64,000 bases of DNA from Saccoglossus kowalevskii. Lineage: Eukaryota > Hemichordata > Enteropneusta > Harrimaniidae. A program made the position numbers and the translations under genes. Below are positions 22,845 through 36,340 of the stretch, one piece after another. Within the stretch, counting starts at the first letter, position 1. Every line of letters starts with the position of its first letter. The stretch lies in assembly GCF_000003605.2 (NCBI RefSeq), contig NW_003145510.1, positions 1 through 64,000 on the forward strand, in the 5' to 3' direction. A model generated the notes under the pieces. It had not been told where the DNA came from and ran no database searches. It worked only from the letters and a program-made list of their open reading frames with translations.

Positions 22845-25264
22845 GATATTATCGATAATATCGGAGAAAAACGAACTGTCCCCATAGTTGCCCAGACAGA
22901 CCTGTCTAATTTCGACATTTTTAGACTTTTTTAGACATTGTTAGACGATATTATCGATAATATCGGAGAAAAACGAACTGTCCCCATAGTTGACCAGACA
23001 GACCTGTCTAACTTAGACATTTTTAGACTTTTTTAGACATTTCAGACGATATTATCGATAATATCTGAGAAAAACGAACTGTCTCAATAGTTACCCAGAC
23101 AGACCTGTCTAGCTTAGACATTTTTTAGACTTTTTTAGACATTTTTAGACGATATTATCGATAATATCGGAGAAAAACGAACTGTCCCAAAAGTTGTCCA
23201 GACAGACCTGTCTAACTTAGACTTTTTTAGACATCGTTAGACGATATTATCGATAATATCGTAGAAAAACGAACTGCCTCAATAGTTACCCAGACAGACC
23301 AGTCTAGCTTAGACATTTTTTAGACTTTTTTAGACATTGTTAGACGATATTATCGATAATATCTGAGAAAAACGAACTGTCCCCATAGTTGCCCAGACAG
23401 ACCTGTCTAACTTGGACATTTTTAGACTTTTTTAGACATTTTAGACGATATTATCGATAATATAGTAGAAAAACGAACTGTCGCGATAGTTGCCCTGACA
23501 AACCTGTCTAACTTAGACATTTTTAGACTTTTTTAGACATTGTTTGACGATATTATCGATAATATCGGAGAAAAACGAACTGTCCCCATAGTTGCCCAGA
23601 CAGACCTGTCTAACTTAGACATTTTTAGACTTTTTTAGACATTTTAGACGATATTATCGATAATATCGGAGAAAAACGAACTGTGCAAAGAGTTGTCCAG
23701 ACAGACCTGTCTAATTTCGACATTTTTAGACTTTTTTAGACATTGTTAGACGATATTATCGATAACATCGGAGAAAAACGAACTGTCCCCATAGTTGCCC
23801 AGACAGACCTGTCTAACTTAGACATTTTTAGACTTTTTTAGAAATTGTTAGACGATATTATCGATAATATCGAAGAAAAACGAAATGTCCCAATAGTTGT
23901 CCAGACAGACCTGTCTAATTTCGACATTTTTAGACTTTTTTAGACATTGTTAGACGATATTATCGATAATATCGGAGAAAAACGAACTGTCCCCATAGTT
24001 GCCCAGACAGACCTGTCTAACTTAGACATTTTTAGACTTTTTTTAGATATTTTAGACGATATTATCGATAATATCGGAGAAAAACGAACTGTCCCAATAG
24101 TTGTCCAGACAGACCTGTCTAATTTCGACATTTTTAGACTTTTTTAGACATTGTTAGACGATATTATCGATAATATCGGAGAAAAACGAACTGTCCCCAT
24201 AGTTGCCCAGACAGACCTGTCTAACTTAGACATTTTTTTGACTTTTTTAGACATTTTTAGACGATATTATCGATAATATCGGAGAAAAACGAACTGCCCC
24301 AAAAGTTGACCAGACAGACCTGTCTAACTTAGACTTTTTTAGACATCGTTAGACGATATTATCGATAATATCGTAGAAAAACAAACTGCCTCAATAGTTA
24401 CCCAGACAGACCTGTCTAGCTTAGACATTTTTTAGACTTTTTTAGACATTGTTAGACGATATTATCGATAATATCTGAGAAAAACGAACTGTCCCCATAG
24501 TTGCCCAGACAGACCTGTCTAACTTGGACATTTTTTAGACTTTTTTAGACATTGTTTGACGATATTATCGATAATATCGGAGAAAAACGAACTGTCCCCA
24601 TAGTTGCCCAGACAGACCTGTCTAATTTCGACATTTTTAGACTTTTTTAGACATTGTTAGACGATATTATCGATAATATCGGAGAAAAACGAACTGTCCC
24701 CATAGTTGCCCAGACAGACCTGTCTAACTTAGACATTTTTAGACTTTTTTAGAAATTGTTAGACGATATTATCGATAATATCGGAGAAAAACGAACTGTC
24801 CCCATAGTTGACCAGACAGACCTGTCTAACTTAGACATTTTTTTGACTTTTTTAGACATTTTTAGACGATATTATCGATAATATCGGAGAAAAACGAACT
24901 GCCCCAAAAGTTGTCCAGACAGACCTGTCTAACTTAGACTTTTTTAGACATCGTTAGACGATATTATCGATAATATCGTAGAAAAACAAACTGCCTCAAT
25001 AGTTACCCAGACAGACCTGTCTAGCTTAGACATTTTTAGACTTTTTAGACATTGTTAGACGATATTATCGATAATATCTGAGAAAAACGAACTGTCCCCA
25101 TAGTTGCCCAGACAGACCTGTCTAACTTAGACATTTTTAGACTTTTTTAGACATTTTTAGACGATATTATCGATAATATCAGAGAAAAACGAACTGTCCC
25201 AATAGTTGTCCAGACAGACCTGTCTAACTTAGACATTTTTAGACTTTTTTAGACATTTTGAGAC

Positions 25265-25866
25265 GATATTATCGATAATATCGGAGAAAAACGAACTGTC
25301 CCAAAAGTTGTCCAGACAGACCTGTCTTACTTAGACTTTTTTAGACATCGTTAGACGATATTATCGATAATATCGTAGAAAAACGAACTGTCTCAATAGT
25401 TACCCAGACAGACCTGTCTAGCTTAGACATTTTTTAGACTTTTTTTGACATTGTTAGACGATATTATCGATAATATCTGAGAAAAACGAACTGTCCCCAT
25501 AGTTGACCAGACAGACCTGTCTAACTTAGACATTTTTAGACTTTTTTAGACATTTTTAGACGATATTATCGATAATATCGGAGAAAAACGAACTGTCCCA
25601 ATAGTTGTCCAGACAGACCTGTCTAATTTCGACATTATTAGACTTTTTTAGACATTGTTAGACGATATTATCGATAATATCGGAGAAAAACGAACTGTCC
25701 CCATAGTTGCCCAGACAGACCTGTCTAACTTAGACATTTTTAGACTTTTTTAGACATTGTTAGACGATATTATCGATAATATCGGAGAAAAACGAACTGT
25801 CCCCATAGTTGACCAGACAGACCTGTCTAACTTAGACATTTTTAGACTTTTTTAGACATTTTAGAC
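25265..25866 (+). repeat. 602-bp higher-order repeat D-E-F-C-A-B
   Basis: It has the same six variants and the same length as the unit at 19118. A partial second unit (D, E, F) starts at 25867. That second unit contains the doubly altered palindrome at 25959. Confidence 0.85.
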
Positions 25867-25958
25867 GATATTATCGATAATATCGGAGAAAAACGAACTG
25901 TCCCAATAGTTGTCCAGACAGACCTGTCTTACTTAGACTTTTTTAGACATCGTTAGAC

Positions 25959-25976
25959 GATAATATCGATATTATC
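25959..25976. other. Core palindrome altered in both arms
   Basis: GATAATATCGATATTATC has the central base of both 9-bp halves changed relative to the canonical form, yet it is still perfectly self-complementary. With its flanks it forms a 22-bp palindrome, as usual for class E. The monomer at the equivalent place of the 602-bp repeat at 19812 carries only the right-arm change. Confidence 0.9.
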
Positions 25977-28900
25977 GTAGAAAAACGAACTGTCTCAATA
26001 GTTACCCAGACAGACCTGTCTAGCTTAGACATTTTTTAGACTTTTTTTGACATTGTTAGACGATATTATCGATAATATCTGAGAAAAACGAACTGTCCCA
26101 ATAGTTGACCAGACAGACCTGTCTAACTTAGACATTTTTAGACTTTTTAGACATTTTTAGACGATATTATCGATAATATCGGAGAAAAACGAACTGTCCC
26201 CATAGTTGACCAGACAGACCTGTCTAACTTAGACATTTTTAGACTTTTTTAGACATTTTAGACGATATTATCGATAATATCGGAGAAAAACGAACTGTCC
26301 CAATAGTTGACCAGACAGACCTGTCTAATTTCGACATTTTTAGACTTTTTTAGACATCGTTAGACGATATTATCGATAATATCGTAGAAAAACGAACTGT
26401 CTCAATAGTTACCCAGACAGACCTGTCTAATTTCGACATTTTTAGACTTTTTTAGACTTTGTTAGACGATATTATCGATAATATCTGAGAAAAACGAACT
26501 GTCCCCATAGTTGCCCAGACAGACCTGTCTAGCTCAGACATTTTTTAGACTTTTTTAGACATTGTTAGACGATATTATCGATAATATCTGAGAAAAACGA
26601 ACTGCCCCCATAGTTGCCCAGACAGACCTGTCTAACTTAGACATTTTTAGACTTTTTTTTTAGAAATTTTTAGACGATATTATCGATAATATCGGAGAAA
26701 AACGAACTGTCCCAATTGTTGTCCAGACAGACCTGTCTAACTTAGACATTTTTAGACTTTTTTTAGACATTTTTAGACGATATTATCGATATTATCGGAG
26801 AAAAACGAACTGTCGCGATAGTTGCCCAGACAAACTTGTCGAACTTAGACAGTTTTTAGACTTTTTTAGACATTGTTAGACGATATTATCGATAATATCG
26901 GAGAAAAACGAACTGTCCCCATAGTTGACCAGACAGACCTGTCTAACTTAGACATTTTTAGACTTTTTTAGACATTTTTAGACGATATTATCGATAATAT
27001 CGGAGAAAAACGAACTGTCCCAATAGTTGTCCAGACAGACCTGTCTAATTTCGACATTTTTAGACTTTTTTAGACATTGTTAGACGATATTATCGATAAT
27101 ATCGGAGAAAAACGAACTGTCCCCATAGTTGCCCAGACAGACCTGTCTAACTTAGACATTTTTAGACTTTTTTAGACATTGTTAGACGATATTATCGATA
27201 ATATCGGAGAAAAACGAACTGTCCCCATAGTTGACCAGACAGACCTGTCTAACTTAGACATTTTTAGACTTTTTTAGATATTTTTAGACGATATTATCGA
27301 TAATATCGGAGAAAAACGAACTGTCCCAAAAGTTGTCCAGACAGACCTGTCTAACTTAGACTTTTTTAGACATCGTTAGACGATATTATCGATAATATCG
27401 TAGAAAAACGAACTGTCTCAATAGTTACCCAGACAGACCTGTCTAATTTCGACATTTTTAGACTTTTTTAGACATTGTTAGACGATATTATCGATAATAT
27501 CTGAGAAAAACGAACTGTCCCCATAGTTGCCCAGACAGACCTGTCTAGCTCAGACATTTTTTAGACTTTTTTAGACATTGTTAGACGATATTATCGATAA
27601 TATCGGAGAAAAACGAACTGTCCCCATAGTTGCCCAGACAGACCTGTCTAACTTAGACATTTTTAGACTTTTTTAGACATTTTTAGACGATATTATCGAT
27701 AATATCGGAGAAAAACGAACTGTCCCTATAGTTGTCCAGACAGACCTGTCTAATTTCGACATTTTTAGACTTTTTTAGACATTGTTAGACGATATTATCG
27801 ATAATATCGGAGAAAAACGAACTGTACCCATAGTTGTCCAGACAGACCTGTCTAACTTAGACATTTTTAGACTTTTTTAGACGATATTATCGATAATATC
27901 GAAGAAAAACGAACTGTCCCCATAGTTGCCCAGACATACCTGTCTAACTTAGACATTTTTAGACTTTTTTAGACATCGTTAGACGATATTATCGATAATA
28001 TCAGAGAAAAACGAACTGTCCCAATAGTTGTCCAGACAGACCTGTCTAACTTAGACATTTTTTAGACATTTTTAGACGATATTATCGATAATATCGGAGA
28101 AAGACGAACTGTCCCCATAGTTGTCCAGACAGACCTGTCTAACCTAGACATTTTTAGACTTTTTTAGACATTTTAGACGATATTATCGATAATATCGGAG
28201 AAAAATGAACTGTCGCAATAGTTGCCCAGACAGACCTGTCTAACATAGACATTTTTAGACTTTTTTAGACATTGTTAGACGATATTATTGATAATATCGG
28301 AGAAAAACGAACTGTCCCAATAGTTGTCCAGACAGACCTGTCTAACTTAGACATTTTTAGACTTTTTTTAGACATTTTTAGACGATATTATCGATAATAT
28401 CGGAGAAAAACGAACTGTCCCAATAGTTGTCCAGACAGACCTGTCTAATTTCGACATTTTTAGACTTTTTTAGACATTGTTAGACGATATTATCGATAAT
28501 ATCGGAGAAAAACGAACTGTCCCCATAGTTGCCCAGACAGACCTGTCTAACTTAGACATTTTTAGACTTTTTTAGACATTGTTAGACGATATTATCGATA
28601 ATATCGGAGAAAACCGAACTGTCCCCATAGTTGACCAGACAGACCTGTCTAACTTAGACATTTTTAGACTTTTTTAGACATTTTTAGACGATATTATCGA
28701 TAATATCGGAGAAAAACGAACTGTCCCAAAAGTTGTCCAGACAGACCTGTCTAACTTAGACATTTTTTAGACTTTTTTAGACGTTGTTAGACGATATTAT
28801 CGATAATATCTGAGAAAAACGAACTGTCCCCATAGTTGCCCAGACAGACCTGTCTAACTTGGACATTTTTAGACTTTTTTAAACATTTTAGACGATATTA

Positions 28901-29403
28901 TCGATAATATCGTAGAAAAACGAACTGTCGCGATAGTTGCCCAGACAAACCTGTTTAACTTAGACATTTTTAGACTTTTTTAGACATTGTTAGACGATAT
29001 TATCGATAATATCGGAGAAAAACGAACTGTCCCCATAGTTGTCCAGACAGACCTGTCTAATTTCGACATTTTTAGACTTTTTTAGACATTGTTAGACGAT
29101 ATTATCGATAATATCAGAGAAAAACGAACTGTCCCCATATTTGCCCAGACAGACCTGTCTAACTTAGACATTTTTAGACTTTTTTAGACATTGTTAGACG
29201 ATATTATCGATAATATCGGAGAAAAACGAACTGTCCCCATAGTTGACCAGACAAACCTGTCTAACTTAGACATTTTTAGACTTTTTTAGACATTGTTAGA
29301 CGATATTATCGATAATATCGAAGAAAAACGAAATGTCCCAATAGTTGTCCAGACAGACCTGTCTAATTTCGACATTTTTAGACTTTTTTAGACATTGTTA
29401 GAC

Positions 29404-30005
29404 GATATTATCGATAATATCGGAGAAAAACGAACTGTCCCAAAAGTTGTCCAGACAGACCTGTCTTACTTAGACTTTTTTAGACATCGTTAGACGATAT
29501 TATCGATAATATCGTAGAAAAACGAACTGTCTCAATAGTTACCCAGACAGACCTGTCTAGCTTAGACATTTTTTAGACTTTTTTAGACATTGTTAGACGA
29601 TATTATCGATAATATCTGAGAAAAACGAACTGTCCCCATAGTTGACCAGACAGACCTGTCTAACTTAGACATTTTTAGACTTTTTTAGACATTTTTAGAC
29701 GATATTATCGATAATATCGGAGAAAAACGAACTGTCCCAATAGTTGTCCAGACAGACCTGTCTAATTTCGACATTATTAGACTTTTTTAGACATTGTTAG
29801 ACGATATTATCGATAATATCGGAGAAAAACGAACTGTCCCCATAGTTGCCCAGACAGACCTGTCTAACTTAGACATTTTTAGACTTTTTTAGACATTGTT
29901 AGACGATATTATCGATAATATCGGAGAAAAACGAACTGTCCCCATAGTTGACCAGACAGACCTGTCTAACTTAGACATTTTTAGACTTTTTTAGACATTT
30001 TAGAC
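29404..30005 (+). repeat. 602-bp higher-order repeat D-E-F-C-A-B
   Basis: The order and length match the units at 19118 and 25265. Its class E monomer lacks the TTTGAC change that marks E in those units. A partial next unit starts at 30006. Confidence 0.8.
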
Positions 30006-32119
30006 GATATTATCGATAATATCGGAGAAAAACGAACTGTCCCAATAGTTGTCCAGACAGACCTGTCTTACTTAGACTTTTTTAGACATCGTTAGACGAT
30101 ATTATCGATAATATCGTAGAAAAACGAACTGTCTCAATAGTTACCCAGACAGACCTGTCTAGCTTAGACATTTTTTAGACTTTTTTTGACATTGTTAGAC
30201 GATATTATCGATAATATCTGAGAAAAACGAACTGTCCCCATAGTTGACCAGACAGACCTGTCTAACTTAGACATTTTTAGACTTTTTAGACATTTTTAGA
30301 CGATATTATCGATAATATCGGAGAAAAACGAACTGTCCCCATAGTTGACCAGACAGACCTGTCTAACTTCGACATTTTTAGACTTTTTTAGACATTGTTA
30401 GACGATATTATCGATAATATCGGAGAAAAACGAACTGTCCCCATAGTTGCCCAGACAGACCTGTCTAACTTAGACATTTTTAGACTTTTTTAGACATTGT
30501 TAGACGATATTATCGATAATATCGGAGAAAAACGAACTGTCCCCATAGTTGACCAGACAGACCTGTCTAACTTAGACATTTTTAGACTTTTTTAGACATT
30601 TTAGACGATATTATCGATAATATCGGAGAAAAACGAACTGTCCCAATAGTTGTCCAGACAGACCTGTCTAATTTCGACATTTTTAGACTTTTTTAGACAT
30701 TGTTAGACGATATTATCGATAATATCGGAGAAAAACGAACTGTCCCCATAGTTGACCAGACAGACCTGTCTAACTTAGACATTTTTTTGACTTTTTTAGA
30801 CATTGTTAGACGATATTATCGATAATATCGGAGAAAAACGAACTGTCCCCATAGTTGACCAGACAGACCTGTCTAACTTAGACATTTTTAGACTTTTTTA
30901 GACATTTTTAGACGATATTATCGATAATATCGGAGAAAAACGAACTGTCCCAATAGTTGTCCAGACAGACCTGTCTAATTTCGACATTATTAGACTTTTT
31001 TAGACATTGTTAGACGATATTATCGATAATATCGGAGAAAAACAAACTGTCCCCATAGTTGCCCAGACAGATATGTCTAACTTAGACATTTTTAGACTTT
31101 TTTAGACATTGTTAGACGATATTATCGATAATATCGGAGAAAAACGAACTGTCCCCATAGTTGACCAGACAGACCTGTCTAACTTAGACATTTTTAGACT
31201 TTTTTAGACATTTTAGACGATATTATCGATAATATCGGAGAAAAACGAACTGTCCCAATAGTTGTCCAGACAGACCTGTCTAACTTCGACATTTTTAGAC
31301 TTTTTTAGACATTGTTAGACGATATTATCGATAATATCGGAGAAAAACGAACTCTCCCCATAGTTGACCAGACAGACCTGTCTAACTTAGACATTTTTTT
31401 GATTTTTTTAGACATTTTTAGACGATATTATCGATAATATCGGAGAAAAACGAACTGTCCGAAAAGTTGTCCAAACAGACCTGTCTAACTTAGACTTTTT
31501 TAGACATCGTTACACGATATTATCGATAATATCTTAGAAAAACGAACTGTCTCAATAGTTACCCAGACAGACCTGTCTAGCTTAGACATTTTTTAGACTT
31601 TTTTAGACATTGTTAGACGATATTATCGATAATATCGGAGAAAAACGAACTGTCCCCATAGTTGCCCAGACAGACCTGTCTAACTTAGACATTTTTAGAC
31701 TTTTTTAGACATTGTTAGACGATATTATCGATAATATCGGAGAAAAACGAACTGTCCCCATAGTTGACCAGACAGACCTGTCTAACTTAGACATTCTTAG
31801 ACTTTCTTAGACATTTTTAGACGATATTATCGATAATATCGGAGAAAAACGAACTGTCCCAAAAGTTTTCCAGACAGACCTGTCTAACTTAGACTTTTTT
31901 AGACATTTTTAGACGATATTATCGATAATATCGTAGAAAAACGAACTGTCTCAATAGTTACCCAGACAGACCTGTCTAGCTTAGACATTTTTTAGACTTT
32001 TTTAGACATTGTTAGACGATATTATCGATAATATCGGAGAAAAACGAACTGTCCCCATAGTTGACCAGACAGACCTGTCTAACTTAGACATTTTTAGACT
32101 TTTTTAGACATTTTTAGAC

Positions 32120-34613
32120 GATATTATCGATATATCGGAGAAAACGAACTGTCCCAATAGTTGTCCAGACAGACCTGTCTAATTTCGACATTATTAGACT
32201 TTTTTAGACATTGTTAGACGATATTATCGATAATATCGGAGAAAAACGAACTGTCCCCATATTTGCCCAGACAGACCTGTCTAACTTAGACATTTTTAGA
32301 CTTTTTTAGACATTCTTAGACGATATTATCGATAATATCGGAGAAAAACGAACTGTCCCCATAGTTGACCAGACAGACCTGTCTAACTTAGACATTTTTA
32401 GACTTTTTTAGACATTTTAGACGATATTATCGATAATATCGGAGAAAAACGAACTGTCCCAATAGTTGTCCAGACAGACCTGTCTTACTTAGACTTTTTT
32501 AGACATCGTTAGACGATATTATCGATAATATCGTAGAAAAACGAACTGTCTCAATAGTTACCCAGACAGACCTGTCTAGCTTAGACATTTTTTAGACTTT
32601 TTTTGACATTGTTAGACGATATTATCGATAATATCTGAGAAAAACGAACTGTCCCCATAGTTGACCAGACAGACCTGTCTAACTTAGACATTTTTAGACT
32701 TTTTAGACATTTTTAGACGATATTATCGATAATATCGGAGAAAAACGAACTGTCCCCATAGTTGACCAGACAGACCTGTCTAACTTAGACATTTTTAGAC
32801 TTTTTTAGACATTTTAGACGATATTATCGATAATATCGGAGAAAAACGAACTGTCCCAATAGTTGTCCAGACAGACCTGTCTAATTTCGACATTTTAAGA
32901 CTTTTTTAGACATTGTTAGACGATATTATCGATAATATCGGAGAAAAACGAACTGTCCCCATAGTTGACCAGACAGACCTGTCTAACTTAGACTTTTTTA
33001 GACATTGTTAGACGATATTATCGATAATATCGGAGAAAAACGAACTGTCCCCATAGTTGCCCAGACAGACCTGTCTAACTTAGACATTTTTAGACTTTTT
33101 TAGACATTGTTAGACGATATTATCGATAATATCGGAGAAAAACGAACTGTCCCAAAAGTTGTCCAGACAGACCTGTCTTACTTAGACTTTTTTAGACATC
33201 GTTAGACGATATTATCGATAATATCGTAGAAAAACGAACTGTCTCAATAGTTACCCAGACAGACCTGTCTAGCTTAGACATTTTTTAGACTTTTTTAGAC
33301 ATTGTTAGACGATATTATCGATAATATCTGAGAAAAACGAACTGTCCCCATAGTTGACCAGACAGACCTGTCTAACTTAGACATTTTTAGACTTTTTTAG
33401 ACATTTTTAGACGATATTATCGATAATATCGGAGAAAAACGAACTGTCCCAATAGTTGTCCAGACAGACCTGTCTAATTTCGACATTATTAGACTTTTTT
33501 AGACATTGTTAGACGATATTATCGATAATATCGGAGAAAAACGAACTGTCCCCATAGTTGCCCAGACAGACCTGTCTAACTTAGACATTTTTAGACTTTT
33601 TTAGACATTGTTAGACGATATTATCGATAATATCGGAGAAAAACGAACTGTCCCCATAGTTGACCAGACAGACCTGTCTAACTTAGACATTTTTAGACTT
33701 TTTTAGACATTTTTAGACGATATTATCGATAATATCGGAGAAAAACGAACTGTACCAATAGTTGTCCAGACAGACCTGTCTAATTTCGACATTATTAGAC
33801 TTTTTAGACATTGTTAGACGATATTATCGATAATATCGGAGAAAAACGAACTGTCCCCATAGTTGCCCAGACAGACCTGTCTAACTTAGACATTTTTAGA
33901 CTTTTTTAGACATTGTTAGACGATATTATCGATAATATCGGAGAAAAACGAACTGTCCCCATAGTTGACCAGACAGACCTGTCTAACTTAGACATTTTTA
34001 GACTTTTTTAGACATTTTAGACGATATTATCGATAATATCGGAGAAAAACGAACTGTCCCAATAGTTGTCCAGACAGACCTGTCTTACTTAGACTTTTTT
34101 AGACATCGTTAGACGATATTATCGATAATATCGTAGAAAAACGAACTGTCTCAATAGTTACCCAGACAGACCTGTCTAGCTTAGACATTTTTTAGACTTT
34201 TTTTGACATTGTTAGACGATATTATCGATAATATCTGAGAAAAACGAACTGTCCCCATAGTTGACCAGACAGACCTGTCTAACTTAGACATTTTTAGACT
34301 TTTTAGACATTTTTAGACGATATTATCGATAATATCGGAGAAAAACGAACTGTCCCCATAGTTGACCAGACAGACCTGTCTAACTTAGACATTTTTAGAC
34401 TTTTTTAGACATTTTAGACGATATTATCGATAATATCGGAGAAAAACGAACTGTCCCAATAGTTGTCCAGACAGACCTGTCTAATTTCGACATTTTTAGA
34501 CTTTTTTAGACATTGTTAGACGATATTATCGATAATATCGGAGAAAAACGAACTGTCCCCATAGTTGACCAGACAGACCTGTCTAACTTAGACTTTTTTA
34601 GACATTGTTAGAC
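32120..34613 (+). repeat. ~1.6-kb tandem duplication
   Basis: The series C, A, B, D, E, F, B, C, short B, A from 32120 recurs from 33719, an offset of about 1.6 kb. D monomers of the two copies start at 32423 and 34023, exactly 1600 bp apart. Both copies contain the unusual short B monomer with TAACTTAGACTTTTTTAG. Confidence 0.75.
33116..33718 (+). repeat. 603-bp higher-order repeat D-E-F-C-A-B
   Basis: The order is the same; the last monomer is 1 bp longer. It is followed by an extra C-A-B half unit (33719-34022) and then D-E-F from 34023. An unequal exchange inside the unit explains this. Confidence 0.8.
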
Positions 34614-35931
34614 GATATTATCGATAATATCGGAGAAAAACGAACTGTCCCCATAGTTGCCCAGACAGACCTGTCTAACTTAGACATTTTTAGACTTTTT
34701 TAGACATTGTTAGACGATATTATCGATAATATCGGAGAAAACCGAACTATCCCCATAGTTGACCAGACAGACCTGTCTAACTTAGACATTTTTAGACTTT
34801 TTTCGACATTTTTAGACGATATTATCGATAATATCGGAGAAAAACGAACTGTCCCAAAAGTTGTCCAGACAGACCTGTCTAACTTAGACTTTTTTAGACA
34901 TCGTTAGACGATATTATCGATAATATCGTAGAAAAACGAACTGTCTCAATAGTTACCCAGACAGACCTGTCTAGCTTAGACATTTTTTAGACTTTTTTAG
35001 ACATTGTTAGACGATATTATCGATAATATCTGAGAAAAACGAACTGTCCCCATAGTTGCCCAGACAGACCTGTCTAACTTACACATTTTTAGACTTTTTT
35101 AGACATTTTTAGACGATATTATCGATAATATCGGAGAAAAACGAACTGTCCCAATTGTTGTCCAGACAGACCTGTCTAACTTAGACATTTTTAGACTTTT
35201 TTAGACATTTTTAGACGATAATATCGATAATATCGGAGAAAAACGAACTGTCGCGATAGTTGCCCAGACAAACCTGTGTAACTTAGACATTTTTAAACTT
35301 TTTTAGACATTTTTAGACGATATTATCGATAATATCTGAGAAAAACGAACTGTCCCCATAGTTGCCCAGACAGACCTGTCTAACTTAGACATTTTTAGAC
35401 TTTTTTAGACATTGTTAGACGATATTATCGATAATATCGGAGAAAAACGAACTGTCCCCATAGTTGCCCAGACAAACCAGTCTAACATAGACATTTTTAG
35501 ACTTTTTTAGACATTGTTAGACGATATTATTGATAATATCGGAGAAAAACGAACTGTCCCAATAGTTGTCCAGACAGACCTGTCTAACTTAGACATTTTT
35601 AGACTTTTTTTAGACATTTTTAGACGATATTATCGATAATATCGGAGAAAAACGAACTGTCCCAATAGTTGTCCAGACAGACCTGTCTAATTTCGACATT
35701 TTTAGACTTTTTTAGACATTGTTAGACGATATTATCGATAATATCGGAGAAAAACGAACTGTCCCCATAGTTGCCCAGACAGACCTGTCTAACTTAGACA
35801 TTTTTAGACTTTTTTAGACATTGTTAGACGATATTATCGATAATATCGGAGAAAACCGAACTGTCCCCATAGTTGACCAGACAGACCTGTCTAACTTAGA
35901 CATTTTTAGACTTTTTTAGACATTGTTACAC
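34614..35931 (+). repeat. ~1.3-kb 13-monomer block, copy at 34.6 kb
   Basis: It starts with A, then a B variant with GAAAACCGAACTATCC and TTTTTTCGAC, D, E, F with TTACAC, H, G with CTGTGTAAC, F, and A with AAACCAGTCTAACATAG, followed by four more monomers. The same series lies at 37262-38577, offset 2648 bp at the left end and 2646 bp at the right because of a 2-bp difference. Confidence 0.85.
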
Positions 35932-36340
35932 GATATTATCGATAATATCGGAGAAAAACGAACTGTCCCCATAGTTGACCAGACAGACCTGTCTAACTTA
36001 GACATTTTTAGACTTTTTTAGACATTGTTAGACGATATTATCGATAATATCGAAGAAAAACGAAATGTCCCAATAGTTGTCCAGACAGACCTGTCTAATT
36101 TCGACATTTTTAGACTTTTTTAGACATCGTTAGACGATATTATCGATAATATCGTAGAAAAACGAACAGCCTCAATAGTTACCCAGACAGACCTGTCTAA
36201 CTTAGACATTTTGTAGACTTTTTTAGACATTGTTAGACGATATTATCGATAATATCTGAGAAAAACGAACTGTCCCCATAGTTGCCCAGACAGACCTGTC
36301 TAACTTACACATTTTTAGACTTTTTTAGACATTGTTAGAC

